Positions 56,568 through 64,000 of a stretch of 64,000 nt of DNA are shown here, piece by piece. The DNA is from Saprospiraceae bacterium UBA1994 (lineage in GTDB: Bacteria > Bacteroidota > Bacteroidia > Chitinophagales > Saprospiraceae), in the NCBI GenBank assembly GCA_002335865.1, contig DDCY01000023.1, forward strand, positions 281 to 64,280, read 5' to 3'. Under the pieces are notes generated by a model, which did not search any database, was not told where the DNA came from, and saw only the letters and a list, made by a program, of their open reading frames with translations. A program made the position numbers and the translations under genes. Position 1 is the first letter of the stretch. Each line of letters opens with the position of its first letter.

Positions 56568-58199
56568 ATGATATCTGTAGACGGAATAGCTGTAGAATTT
56601 AGCGGGCATACACTCTTCAAAAATGTATCATTTGTCATCAATGAAAATGACAAGATCGCTCTTATGGGCAAGAATGGTGCAGGGAAGTCTACTATGATGA
56701 AAATAATCGCTGGTGTACAGACTGCTAATCGAGGTAAAATTATTAAATCAGAGCACATCAAGATAGGCTATTTACCACAGCATCTACTGACTGAAGATGA
56801 CTGTACAGTATCCGAGGAAGCGTCAAAAGCCTATAAGGAGTACTTTACTCTCAAGAAGCAACTCGACGACCTCAATGAGCAAATGATGATACGTAAAGAC
56901 TACGAATCTGACGAATACATGAAACTTATAGAGCAATCTTCAGATATCGGAGAACGATTTTACAATCTAGAAGAAGTCAATCACGAAGCGGAAGTAGAAA
57001 AAGCACTCAAGGGATTAGGATTTAAGCAAGAGGATATGAATCGTCAAACCAGCGAATTTTCTGGTGGTTGGAGAATGCGGATAGAACTAGTCAAGATACT
57101 GTTACAGAGGCCAAATCTTATTCTCTTAGATGAGCCTACCAATCATATCGATATAGAATCGGTACTCTGGCTAGAGGATTTCTTAGTCAATAAGGCTAAC
57201 GCAGTAATGGTGATATCGCACGATAGAGCATTTATTGATAATATTACGAATCGTACTATTGAAGTGACAATGGGCCGTATATATGATTATAAGGCTAGCT
57301 ATTCACATTACATCGAACTCAGAAAGGAGAGAAGAGAGACTCAATTGAAAGCTTTTAAAGAACAGAAGAAATTTATAGCAGAGCAAGAGCGATTTGTAGA
57401 GCGATTCAAAGGGACGTATTCTAAGACCAATCAAGTATCCTCAGTAGAGCGAATGCTAGAGAAACTAGAGATCGTAGAGATAGATGAAGTGGATAGCGCA
57501 TCACTAAGATTGCGATTTCCTCCCGCTCCAAGATCTGGTGATTACCCTGTGATTGTCGAAGATCTGACTAAGAAATATGGTGATTATACCGTATTTGAGC
57601 AAGCGAGTATGACTATTGAGCGTGGTGAAAAAATAGCTTTTGTAGGTCGTAATGGTGAAGGAAAGTCTACAATGATCAAGGCCATTATGCAAGAGATAGA
57701 AGTAGAAGGTAAATGCCAAATAGGTCACAATATTGAGATTGGGTATTTTGCGCAAAATCAAGCTTCATTATTAGATCCTAAGTTGTCTGTGTTTGAGACT
57801 GTAGATGAAGTTGCCAAAGGTGAAATACGTACGCAGATCAAACACCTCTTGGGAGGATTTATGTTTTCTGGAGAGGATATAGATAAAAAAGTAAGCATAC
57901 TATCTGGAGGAGAAAAGACAAGGCTAGCGATGGTAAAGTTATTGTTAGAGCCGAACAATTTATTGATTCTGGATGAGCCTACTAATCACCTTGACCTCAG
58001 ATCCAAGGATGTACTCAAGGATGCTTTATTAGCATTTGATGGTACTTTGATACTAGTTTCTCACGATAGAGATTTCTTAAAAGGGATTGCAGAGAAAGTT
58101 TTCGAATTTAAAGATAAACGAGTAAGAGAGCATTTTGAAACAATAGATGCCTTCTTAGAGAGAAATAAAGCTGAGAGTATGCGTGATATGAATTTGTAA
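56568..58199 (+). CDS. ABC-F family ATPase (ribosome-associated translation factor type)
   Basis: 543 residues with two ABC domains and no membrane part. Domain 1: GKNGAGKST, SGGWRMR, LILLDEPTNHID. A charged linker (about 240-310) follows. Domain 2: GRNGEGKST, LSGGEKTR, LLILDEPTNHLD. ABC-F proteins such as EttA, Uup and YbiT act in the ribosome E site, and some give antibiotic protection. The subtype cannot be fixed here. Confidence 0.95.
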   Translation: MISVDGIAVEFSGHTLFKNVSFVINENDKIALMGKNGAGKSTMMKIIAGVQTANRGKIIKSEHIKIGYLPQHLLTEDDCTVSEEASKAYKEYFTLKKQLDDLNEQMMIRKDYESDEYMKLIEQSSDIGERFYNLEEVNHEAEVEKALKGLGFKQEDMNRQTSEFSGGWRMRIELVKILLQRPNLILLDEPTNHIDIESVLWLEDFLVNKANAVMVISHDRAFIDNITNRTIEVTMGRIYDYKASYSHYIELRKERRETQLKAFKEQKKFIAEQERFVERFKGTYSKTNQVSSVERMLEKLEIVEIDEVDSASLRLRFPPAPRSGDYPVIVEDLTKKYGDYTVFEQASMTIERGEKIAFVGRNGEGKSTMIKAIMQEIEVEGKCQIGHNIEIGYFAQNQASLLDPKLSVFETVDEVAKGEIRTQIKHLLGGFMFSGEDIDKKVSILSGGEKTRLAMVKLLLEPNNLLILDEPTNHLDLRSKDVLKDALLAFDGTLILVSHDRDFLKGIAEKVFEFKDKRVREHFETIDAFLERNKAESMRDMNL

Positions 58200-58247
58200 T
58201 CGGAGAGTTGTATATTGAGTTTCATACAACATCAAATATCAACCACC

Positions 58248-58826
58248 ATGTCTATCACTTCACCAAAAGGCACATTTGGAATTGCATCACTTTTTATACT
58301 TTGCCTTATAGGCTCATTATATTTTGCCTATGATAAGTCGGCAGCATACGATGAATTGCAGGAGTCATATCAAAATACCCAGGTTGCCGTAGATAGTTCA
58401 GCAAGTATTATTACAAATACCATTACTGAAGAGGAAACTAGGACTGCAAAAGGCTTGATCCAAGGATCATTTGATGATCTTTGGGGAGGAATGGATTCTA
58501 CCAAAATATTAGATTATTACACGAAAGATTTCTACATACTCGAGCACGGTGAAATCTGGAATAATGATCGTATAAAGCTATTCATGAAAACATCTCTTGA
58601 CCGAGAAAGTTTACCCAAGAGAGTCAACCGTATGGAGTACCATATCATTGAGAAATACGGTGATGTTATCAACATCGCTTATGATAATTATGGAGACTTC
58701 TATCAAGGTGACAGTTTGGTCTGGGAAGGGCATTGGTTAGAGAGTGCACTCATAATCCCTACTGAAACAGGCTGGAGATTACGTATGATGCATAGTACAA
58801 GGATCTCGGTAGAGCAGACTAAGTAA
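58248..58826 (+). CDS. SnoaL/NTF2-like (DUF4440-type) membrane-anchored protein
   Basis: 192 residues from the ATG at 58248; an in-frame TTG at 58215 is less likely. An N-terminal TM helix (about 9-27) and a helical spacer are followed by an NTF2-like fold (about 65-190): GSFDDLWGGMDSTKILDYYTKDF, EHGEIWNNDRI and WRLRMMHSTRI. Small ligand-binding or regulatory role unknown. It follows the ABC-F gene by 48 bases. Confidence 0.7.
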   Translation: MSITSPKGTFGIASLFILCLIGSLYFAYDKSAAYDELQESYQNTQVAVDSSASIITNTITEEETRTAKGLIQGSFDDLWGGMDSTKILDYYTKDFYILEHGEIWNNDRIKLFMKTSLDRESLPKRVNRMEYHIIEKYGDVINIAYDNYGDFYQGDSLVWEGHWLESALIIPTETGWRLRMMHSTRISVEQTK

Positions 58827-58917
58827 TGTTGAAAAACATTATTGCCAAATGCCATCATCCATGTAGTCCTTTCAAAGGGACACAAACATGATGTGGCTAA
58901 CGCTTACTTATAAAAGA

Positions 58918-60585
58918 TTAAAACTCCGCCTCCACGCTCAATGTAACTTCCTCTCCAGTCACAGGATGTGTGAACGTAATCGACTCCGCATGTAAATGTA
59001 AGCGATCGCCTTTCACTCCATACAAATCATCACCTACAATAGGAGCATTTAATCCATCAACATGTGCAGCATGAACTCTCAATTGATGCGTACGTCCAGT
59101 GACAGGGTAGAAGTAGATTTTAGTTTTTCCAGCTTTTCTTTCTATTACTTCAAAGCGCGTTCGAGCAGATTTCCCAAACTCATACTCAACCTTTTGGTAA
59201 GGCCTATTATTGATATCAAGTTGCAAGGGTAAATCTATATATCCTTCGTCATTCGTTACTACGCCGTCGAGTAAGGCTATGTATCTTTTTTTGACCGTTC
59301 GTTTGACGAATTGTAATTGTAGTTGAGTATATATTTCCTTTGTCTTACCGATCACTAGCAATCCAGACGTTGACATGTCTAACCTATGTACGATCAAAGG
59401 CCCAGTTGATTCTGGATATTTGTCTTTCATACGTTCTTGTACAGAGTCTGTGACATATTTACCAGGACCAGATAGAAATTCTGTAGGCTTGTTGATCACA
59501 CAGATATACTCATCTTCATAGATGGTTTCTAGTATCTTTCCTAGTGCTTGATTAGTGAGAAAAGGATTCGGATCTACATCAATACCTTGGAGCATATGTC
59601 CGAGTACGGGTTCACACTTACCTCTGCATGCAGAATAGAAGTTGCCATGTTTTCTGACCTCAGAATTAGGGGATTTCCCCCACCAAAATTCTGCCATAGC
59701 TACAGGATTCAAGCCATTAGAAAATGCATATTGTAACATTTTTGGTGCTGCGCAATCTCCAGTACCTGATGGGGGAACATCTACCACTCTATTGCGAAAG
59801 ATATCAATCACATTACGTTTTTCTCCAGATATGTTGAGGAAGTTATATTGATCAAAAAGCCATTGCTGTAGTGCGTTCGATTTCGATTTTCGTTTTTGCT
59901 TAAGAGCGTCCAATTTAATAGATGATGTTAAATACTTTACTTTGGCAAGCGCTAATTCTTGGTCGATGTATTCTCCATATGATTGTAGAAGAAATTGAGC
60001 ATTCAGACTTTCTTGCTTATGACGTGTCAGTAAAAATTTGTACTCCTCTTCTGGAATGTTGTTTTGTTTTTCCTCTCGTATCAGTTTTCGAGCTCTCTTA
60101 TCTGATTTGTGTTTCGCTTTCTGCTCTTTGAACTTTTGATAATAGTTGGATTCTATTAGTTCATACTGAGTTTTCATACTTTGGCGCGAAGGATCGATTT
60201 GTAAAGATTGGATTGCTTCGGTAAGGAGTGCAAGTACTCTCGTTTTTTTCTGAAAGTAGCTCTCAGGGTCAAGTATGTCATACACTGGTGGAGCAAACCC
60301 ATTCACTACAGTTTGACTAGACATCATTCCAGAGAATGCTTGGATGTAGCCCAATTCATTTTCCGCATTTCTAACTATCAATACACCAAACATCTTCCCC
60401 ACACCAACGCCATCAATTCCAAAATCGTGAGTAAAGTCAGTCTGTACAGACAGGTAATCTTGTAATTCTTTCGCTGCCACTAGGGCTAATGGATGTGGAT
60501 CATAGTAAAATGGAAACGTAAATCTCTCAGGAAGAGAAATACTACTCACATCAGTTTGAAAATATTTGAATATAGAAATGGACAT
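58918..60585 (-). CDS. Long RluA-family pseudouridine synthase with N-terminal extension
   Basis: 555 residues from the ATG at 60585. Residues about 1-340 form an extension rich in basic coiled coil (KFKEQKAKHKSDKRARKL region). It contains a CAAPKMLQYAF element and a Cys pair in YSACRGKCEPVLGHM. The catalytic domain starts near 350: CVINKPTEFLSGPGK, HRLDMSTSGLLVIGK (active Asp), GRTHQLRVHAAH and GDDLYG. It modifies an RNA uridine; the target is unknown. About 550-residue RluA enzymes with this layout occur in Bacteroidota and gamma-proteobacteria. Confidence 0.9.
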   Translation of the reverse strand: MSISIFKYFQTDVSSISLPERFTFPFYYDPHPLALVAAKELQDYLSVQTDFTHDFGIDGVGVGKMFGVLIVRNAENELGYIQAFSGMMSSQTVVNGFAPPVYDILDPESYFQKKTRVLALLTEAIQSLQIDPSRQSMKTQYELIESNYYQKFKEQKAKHKSDKRARKLIREEKQNNIPEEEYKFLLTRHKQESLNAQFLLQSYGEYIDQELALAKVKYLTSSIKLDALKQKRKSKSNALQQWLFDQYNFLNISGEKRNVIDIFRNRVVDVPPSGTGDCAAPKMLQYAFSNGLNPVAMAEFWWGKSPNSEVRKHGNFYSACRGKCEPVLGHMLQGIDVDPNPFLTNQALGKILETIYEDEYICVINKPTEFLSGPGKYVTDSVQERMKDKYPESTGPLIVHRLDMSTSGLLVIGKTKEIYTQLQLQFVKRTVKKRYIALLDGVVTNDEGYIDLPLQLDINNRPYQKVEYEFGKSARTRFEVIERKAGKTKIYFYPVTGRTHQLRVHAAHVDGLNAPIVGDDLYGVKGDRLHLHAESITFTHPVTGEEVTLSVEAEF

Positions 60586-60709
60586 GGGCCGCAAATGTAA
60601 GATATAGCTGTTGAAGTTATCTAATAGAGCTATATTAAAAAGTATTAGATGATAAACTAATAGTACTCATCCAGATGGATCAAGTTATATAGTGAAGCAC
60701 TATGCAATC

Positions 60710-60743
60710 AAAAAGGAGACTCATTTTTAAATGAATCTCCTTT
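60710..60743 (-). terminator. Terminator of the pyruvate dehydrogenase E2 gene (minus strand)
   Basis: AAAGGAGACTCATTT and AAATGAATCTCCTTT form a 15-bp stem with one mismatch and a two-base loop. On the minus strand it ends in a run of T (the AAAAA at 60710-60714 on plus). Confidence 0.75.
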
Positions 60744-60800
60744 CCAAAAATATATTCTCAATTCTTTATTTAAACCACTCAAGCCAAATCTAGTTTGTTA

Positions 60801-60867
60801 AACTTGAACTTGAACTTGAACTTGAACTTGAACTTGACACTTGAACTTGACACTTGGACTTGAACTT
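60801..60867. repeat. Hexanucleotide tandem repeat (AACTTG)n
   Basis: Six perfect AACTTG copies at 60801-60836 followed by degenerate copies (ACACTTG, AACTTG, ACACTTGG, ACTTG). It lies in the 3' untranslated part of the E2 transcript between its stop (60888) and the terminator. Confidence 0.9.
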
Positions 60868-60887
60868 TATAATTAAGCTCCGCTGAA

Positions 60888-62147
60888 TTATGCGAGCATC
60901 ATCAACGGACTCTGCAGCATACCCTTCACAGTCGCAAGGAAATTAGCTCCAGTCACACCATCTACGACTCTATGGTCACAAGAAAGTGTTACTTTCATCA
61001 TATTACCCACTACGATTTCACCATCTTTTACAATTGGTTTTTGCATTATAGATCCTACTGCTAGAATACATGCATCTGGAGGATTGATGATCGCTGTAAA
61101 TTCTTCAATACCGAAATTTCCTAAATTAGAGATCGTGAAAGTATTTCCAGTCATCTCTTCAGTAGATAGTTTTTTATTTCTTGCTTTTCCTGCTAGATCT
61201 TTTACTTCAGCATTGATCTGAGTCAATGACTTGAGGTCTGTATCACGTACCACGGGTACCATAAGGCCATCAGGAATAGCTACAGCCACACCGATATTGA
61301 TCTCTTCATGGTAAGTAATCTTATCTCCATGCCATGAAGAATTGATCGCCGGATGCTTTCTTAGTGCTATTGCACAAGCTTTTATGATGATATCATTAAA
61401 TGATATTTTGATATCTGGATGAGCATTAACCTGCTTACGAGCAGCCATTGCATTACCCATATCGATCTCTACTGTGAGATAGAAATGAGGTGCTCCAAAC
61501 TTGCTCTCGCTGAGTCTACGTGCGATTACCTTACGCATCTGTGATACCGGAGCATCACCATATTGTATATCTGCTACTAATGCTCTTGTTGCTTGCTTTC
61601 CATTACTTACTGCTAACGATTCAGATGGAATATATGTCTCTACATCTCTTTTGACAATACGTCCACCTTCTCCAGAACCTGAAATTTGTTCAAGATTGTA
61701 TCCCTTCTCGGCAGCCAAGCTACGCGCAAGAGGACTAGCGAGAACTCTATCAGTAATATAATTAGCCTCTACAACTTCTATTGGAGCAGAAGCAATTTTG
61801 GCCGTTGGTGCGGGAGTCGCTGGTGCTTCAGTTTGAGCAGGAGCCGCCTCTACTTTTGCAGCCGCTGGAAGTGCACTTTCTGCCTCTGCAAGCATTTTTT
61901 TATAATCAAATCCTTTTTTACCGATAATGGCAATGATACCATCTACAGGTACGGGCCCTTCTTTCACACCTATATATAAGAGAACACCTTCATTAAAGCT
62001 TTCAAGTTCCATGGTAGCTTTGTCGGTCTCCACTTCTGCTAGTATATCTCCAGGTGATACTTTATCTCCTTCTTTTACGAGCCATGACACAATGTTACCT
62101 TCTTCCATGGTATCACTTAGTCTTGGCATTCTTATGATCTCAGCCAT
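60888..62147 (-). CDS. pdhC: Dihydrolipoamide acetyltransferase (E2) of pyruvate dehydrogenase
   Basis: 419 residues. One N-terminal lipoyl domain (1-77) with the lipoylated Lys in ETDKATME; an Ala/Pro linker (about 90-130); the E3-binding domain (ASPLARSLAAEKGYNLEQ, about 140-180); the catalytic domain with SCDHRVVDG near residue 390. It transfers the acetyl group to CoA. It stands alone, without E1 or E3 genes beside it. It is followed by a repeat tract and a terminator. Confidence 0.95.
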   Translation of the reverse strand: MAEIIRMPRLSDTMEEGNIVSWLVKEGDKVSPGDILAEVETDKATMELESFNEGVLLYIGVKEGPVPVDGIIAIIGKKGFDYKKMLAEAESALPAAAKVEAAPAQTEAPATPAPTAKIASAPIEVVEANYITDRVLASPLARSLAAEKGYNLEQISGSGEGGRIVKRDVETYIPSESLAVSNGKQATRALVADIQYGDAPVSQMRKVIARRLSESKFGAPHFYLTVEIDMGNAMAARKQVNAHPDIKISFNDIIIKACAIALRKHPAINSSWHGDKITYHEEINIGVAVAIPDGLMVPVVRDTDLKSLTQINAEVKDLAGKARNKKLSTEEMTGNTFTISNLGNFGIEEFTAIINPPDACILAVGSIMQKPIVKDGEIVVGNMMKVTLSCDHRVVDGVTGANFLATVKGMLQSPLMMLA

Positions 62148-62466
62148 ATTATATTGTTGTTTCTATATTTCAATTTTGTTTCGAAGCCCTCTAAAGGACG
62201 AATCAGATTCCAAAATTAACTTTTCAGCGCTAATACACCAGCTTTTTTTTGCAATAATCTAACCTTTGTGAATGGTATTACTTTAATATGATGTATTGCC
62301 AATAGTTCTTTGGAGACATTGTTTTAACGGTCTATGTGTAATATTTACACTTTCGCTAATTCATTCTTCGTTACTTATTAGAGATAGCCGCTCTAATGTC
62401 ATAAGCAAAATGCCTATTTTTACGTTGAAATATATTAGTCATGTTTTCACCAATCTTTAAAGAAAT
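62148..62466. other. 319-bp intergenic region between divergent pdhC and recR
   Basis: It must hold both promoters. TATTTTTA near 62414 is the best -7-like sequence for recR. No ORF is supported. Confidence 0.3.
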
Positions 62467-63078
62467 TTGAATCTTTCCTCCAAACTCCTGCAAGATACAG
62501 TTAATGCCCTCAGTAGCCTACCTAGTATAGGTAAAAAATCTGCACTCAGACTTGCGCTGCATTTGATCGATGATGAGACGAACAAAGCCAAGAAGATTGC
62601 GAATGTATTAGGTATACTCAAGGAGCAAATCAAATATTGTGTACATTGTCATAATATCTCAGATCTAGACGAATGTGAGATCTGTATTAATCCTGTACGT
62701 AATAGGAAAGTACTCTGTATTGTAGAAAGTATCAGAGATGTAATTGCCATTGAGGAAACTCAAGAATTTAGTGGATTATATCATGTTTTGGGCGGAGTGA
62801 TATCGCCGATGGATGGAATCGGTCCAGATCAGCTTAATATAGATCAATTAGTGCAACGAGTTAAAGAGCAAGAGATAGATGAACTCATTATGGCACTTAG
62901 TCCTACGATAGAAGGAGAAACCACGATTTATTACATCACTAAGCTTATAGATCTAGATAAACTTAAGGTGACTACGATCGCTAGAGGTGTGGCGTTCGGT
63001 GGAGAGTTAGAATATGCAGACGAAGTTACTCTGGGACGTAGTATCAGATCACGATTACCCTATAGTGTAGGACATTAA
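62467..63078 (+). CDS. recR: Recombination mediator protein RecR
   Basis: 203 residues. Helix-hairpin-helix (SLPSIGKKSALRLALHLI), zinc finger CVHCHNISDLDECEIC, and a Toprim domain (VLCIVESIRDVIAIEET, GLYHVLGGVISPMDGIGP). Loads RecA at gaps with RecFO. The start is a TTG; an in-frame stop lies just upstream, so no ATG is possible. The following glycosyltransferase starts 2 bases after its stop. Confidence 0.95.
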   Translation: MNLSSKLLQDTVNALSSLPSIGKKSALRLALHLIDDETNKAKKIANVLGILKEQIKYCVHCHNISDLDECEICINPVRNRKVLCIVESIRDVIAIEETQEFSGLYHVLGGVISPMDGIGPDQLNIDQLVQRVKEQEIDELIMALSPTIEGETTIYYITKLIDLDKLKVTTIARGVAFGGELEYADEVTLGRSIRSRLPYSVGH

Positions 63079-63080
63079 AT

Positions 63081-64000
63081 ATGATAGGTCTCAGCGTCAT
63101 CATAGTAAATTATAATGTTCGGCAGTTTGTACTGCAGACGTTGCATTCTATATATCAGTCTCAATTAGATGGATTGTCGATAGAAGTGGTTGTTGTAGAT
63201 AATAATTCTTCAGATGGAAGTGTAGAAGCGATCCGAGATCATTTTCCACAGACTACAATCATTGCCAATAAAAATAACCCAGGCTTCTCTAAAGGTAATA
63301 ATCAAGGGATAGGGATAAGTAAAGGAGAGTTTGTATTGCTGCTCAATCCTGATACTGTATTAGAAGAATATACTCTTGCTATGTCTGTCGCCAGGATGAA
63401 AGCAGAATCAGATATAGGTGCATTAGGTGTCAAAATGATAGATGGCACAGGTACTTTCCTGCCAGAGAGCAAGCGTAGCTTTCCAACACCATGGAATAGT
63501 TTGATGAAGTTGTTGGGTTTGTCCTCAATGTTCCCTAGTAGTAAAATTTTGGGAGGATATAATCTTACTTATCTCAATGAAAATAAAACACATGATATAG
63601 ATGTGCTCTGTGGTGCATTTATGTTGATGCGAAGATCTGCTTTAGATAACTCAGGATTGCTAGATGAATCGTTTTTTATGTATGGAGAAGATATAGACCT
63701 ATCATATAGAATCAAGCAATCGGGTTATAGGATATTGTATTATCCAGAGACACAGATAATTCATTATAAAGGAGAAAGCACAAAGAAATCTAGCGTCAAC
63801 TACGTTAAGGTATTCTACAATGCTATGATTATCTATGTCAAAAAACATTATAGTGGTCGAACCGCATCATTCTTTGTATTAATGCTTTCCATGGCCATAT
63901 ATTTTATAGCAGGGATCAGCTTAGTACGGAGGCTTTGGGATCGGCTAAAATATCCAATTGTAGATGCAGGGTTAATTTTAGCGAATCTTCATGGAGCGAA
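63081..64000 (+). CDS. Family 2 glycosyltransferase (3' end outside window)
   Basis: 306 codons are visible and open to the last base. Starts at ATG 63081, two bases after recR. GT-A fold: LSVIIVNYNVRQFV, VVVDNNSSDGSVEAI, PGFSKGNNQGI and LLLNPDTVL (DxD-like), then CGAFMLMRRSA and FFMYGEDIDLSYRI. A TM helix begins near residue 267. Rhamnosyltransferase-like enzyme of surface polysaccharide synthesis. Confidence 0.92.
   Translation, partial: MIGLSVIIVNYNVRQFVLQTLHSIYQSQLDGLSIEVVVVDNNSSDGSVEAIRDHFPQTTIIANKNNPGFSKGNNQGIGISKGEFVLLLNPDTVLEEYTLAMSVARMKAESDIGALGVKMIDGTGTFLPESKRSFPTPWNSLMKLLGLSSMFPSSKILGGYNLTYLNENKTHDIDVLCGAFMLMRRSALDNSGLLDESFFMYGEDIDLSYRIKQSGYRILYYPETQIIHYKGESTKKSSVNYVKVFYNAMIIYVKKHYSGRTASFFVLMLSMAIYFIAGISLVRRLWDRLKYPIVDAGLILANLHGA

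Noticed and set aside
60801..60867. The hexamer repeat as a possible CRISPR-like array
   Set aside because: Units are 6 bp with no spacers; it is a simple tandem repeat.

Overview
The window is chromosomal DNA from a member of the Bacteroidota, most likely near the Saprospirales. The reasons are: type IX secretion (T9SS) C-terminal sorting domains on several exported proteins; TAnnTTTG-type promoter boxes; almost no Shine-Dalgarno sequences before starts; AT-rich sequence; and typical Bacteroidota families (DUF2723, DUF5723, DUF3467, viroplasmin-type RNase HI). A carotenoid end-group set (CrtD-type desaturase, CruF hydratase, CrtA-like monooxygenase) fits the monocyclic saproxanthin/myxol-type pigments known from this group. 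I see no CRISPR array, prophage, insertion sequence or rRNA. There is one tRNA (Ser-GGA).

Layout. 1-7.1 kb: two tandem paralogous giant surface proteins, the first cut by the window edge. Each ends in dockerin-like, cohesin-like and T9SS sorting modules and has the same style of terminator. 7.2-9.8 kb: housekeeping genes ruvX, def, rnhA, tatD and tRNA-Ser. 10.3-12.7 kb: an ExbB / four-helix membrane protein / ExbD / ExbD operon. 13.0-13.4 kb: a decayed beta-CASP metallo-hydrolase. 13.4-18.2 kb: a lipoprotein plus DUF5723 outer-membrane pair, a secreted esterase and a glyoxalase-II-like hydrolase. 18.3-22 kb (minus): rnhB, LOG-family protein, thiL, an RluA synthase and a small membrane protein. 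22.6-29.6 kb: DUF2723 glycosyltransferase, rpiB, M28 peptidase, ruvB, DUF3467. 29.6-32.1 kb: ung, a TMEM220-like protein and an RlmI-type methyltransferase. 32.3-36.7 kb: a TonB remnant and the carotenoid cluster. 37.4-48.4 kb: M14 peptidase, lipoprotein, polyprenyl sugar transferase, aroE, proline dehydrogenase, a T9SS esterase and a MATE exporter. 48.5-52.8 kb (minus): a tightly overlapping DUF4956 - CotH kinase - VTC polyphosphate polymerase operon. 52.9-64 kb: a histone-H1-like Lys/Ala repeat protein, a radical SAM protein, an ABC-F ATPase, a long RluA-family synthase, the pyruvate dehydrogenase E2, recR and a partial glycosyltransferase.

The most interesting unit is the DUF4956-CotH-VTC operon. 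It joins a predicted membrane protein, a CotH-fold kinase fused to a right-handed beta-helix, and a polyphosphate-polymerase-fold enzyme under translational coupling. It looks like one membrane or envelope system of unknown purpose. Other notable points are surface proteins that carry a dockerin-like and a cohesin-like module in one chain, a long structured leader before the second of them, and at least four decayed genes in the longer intergenic gaps, so those gaps are gene graveyards rather than regulatory deserts.
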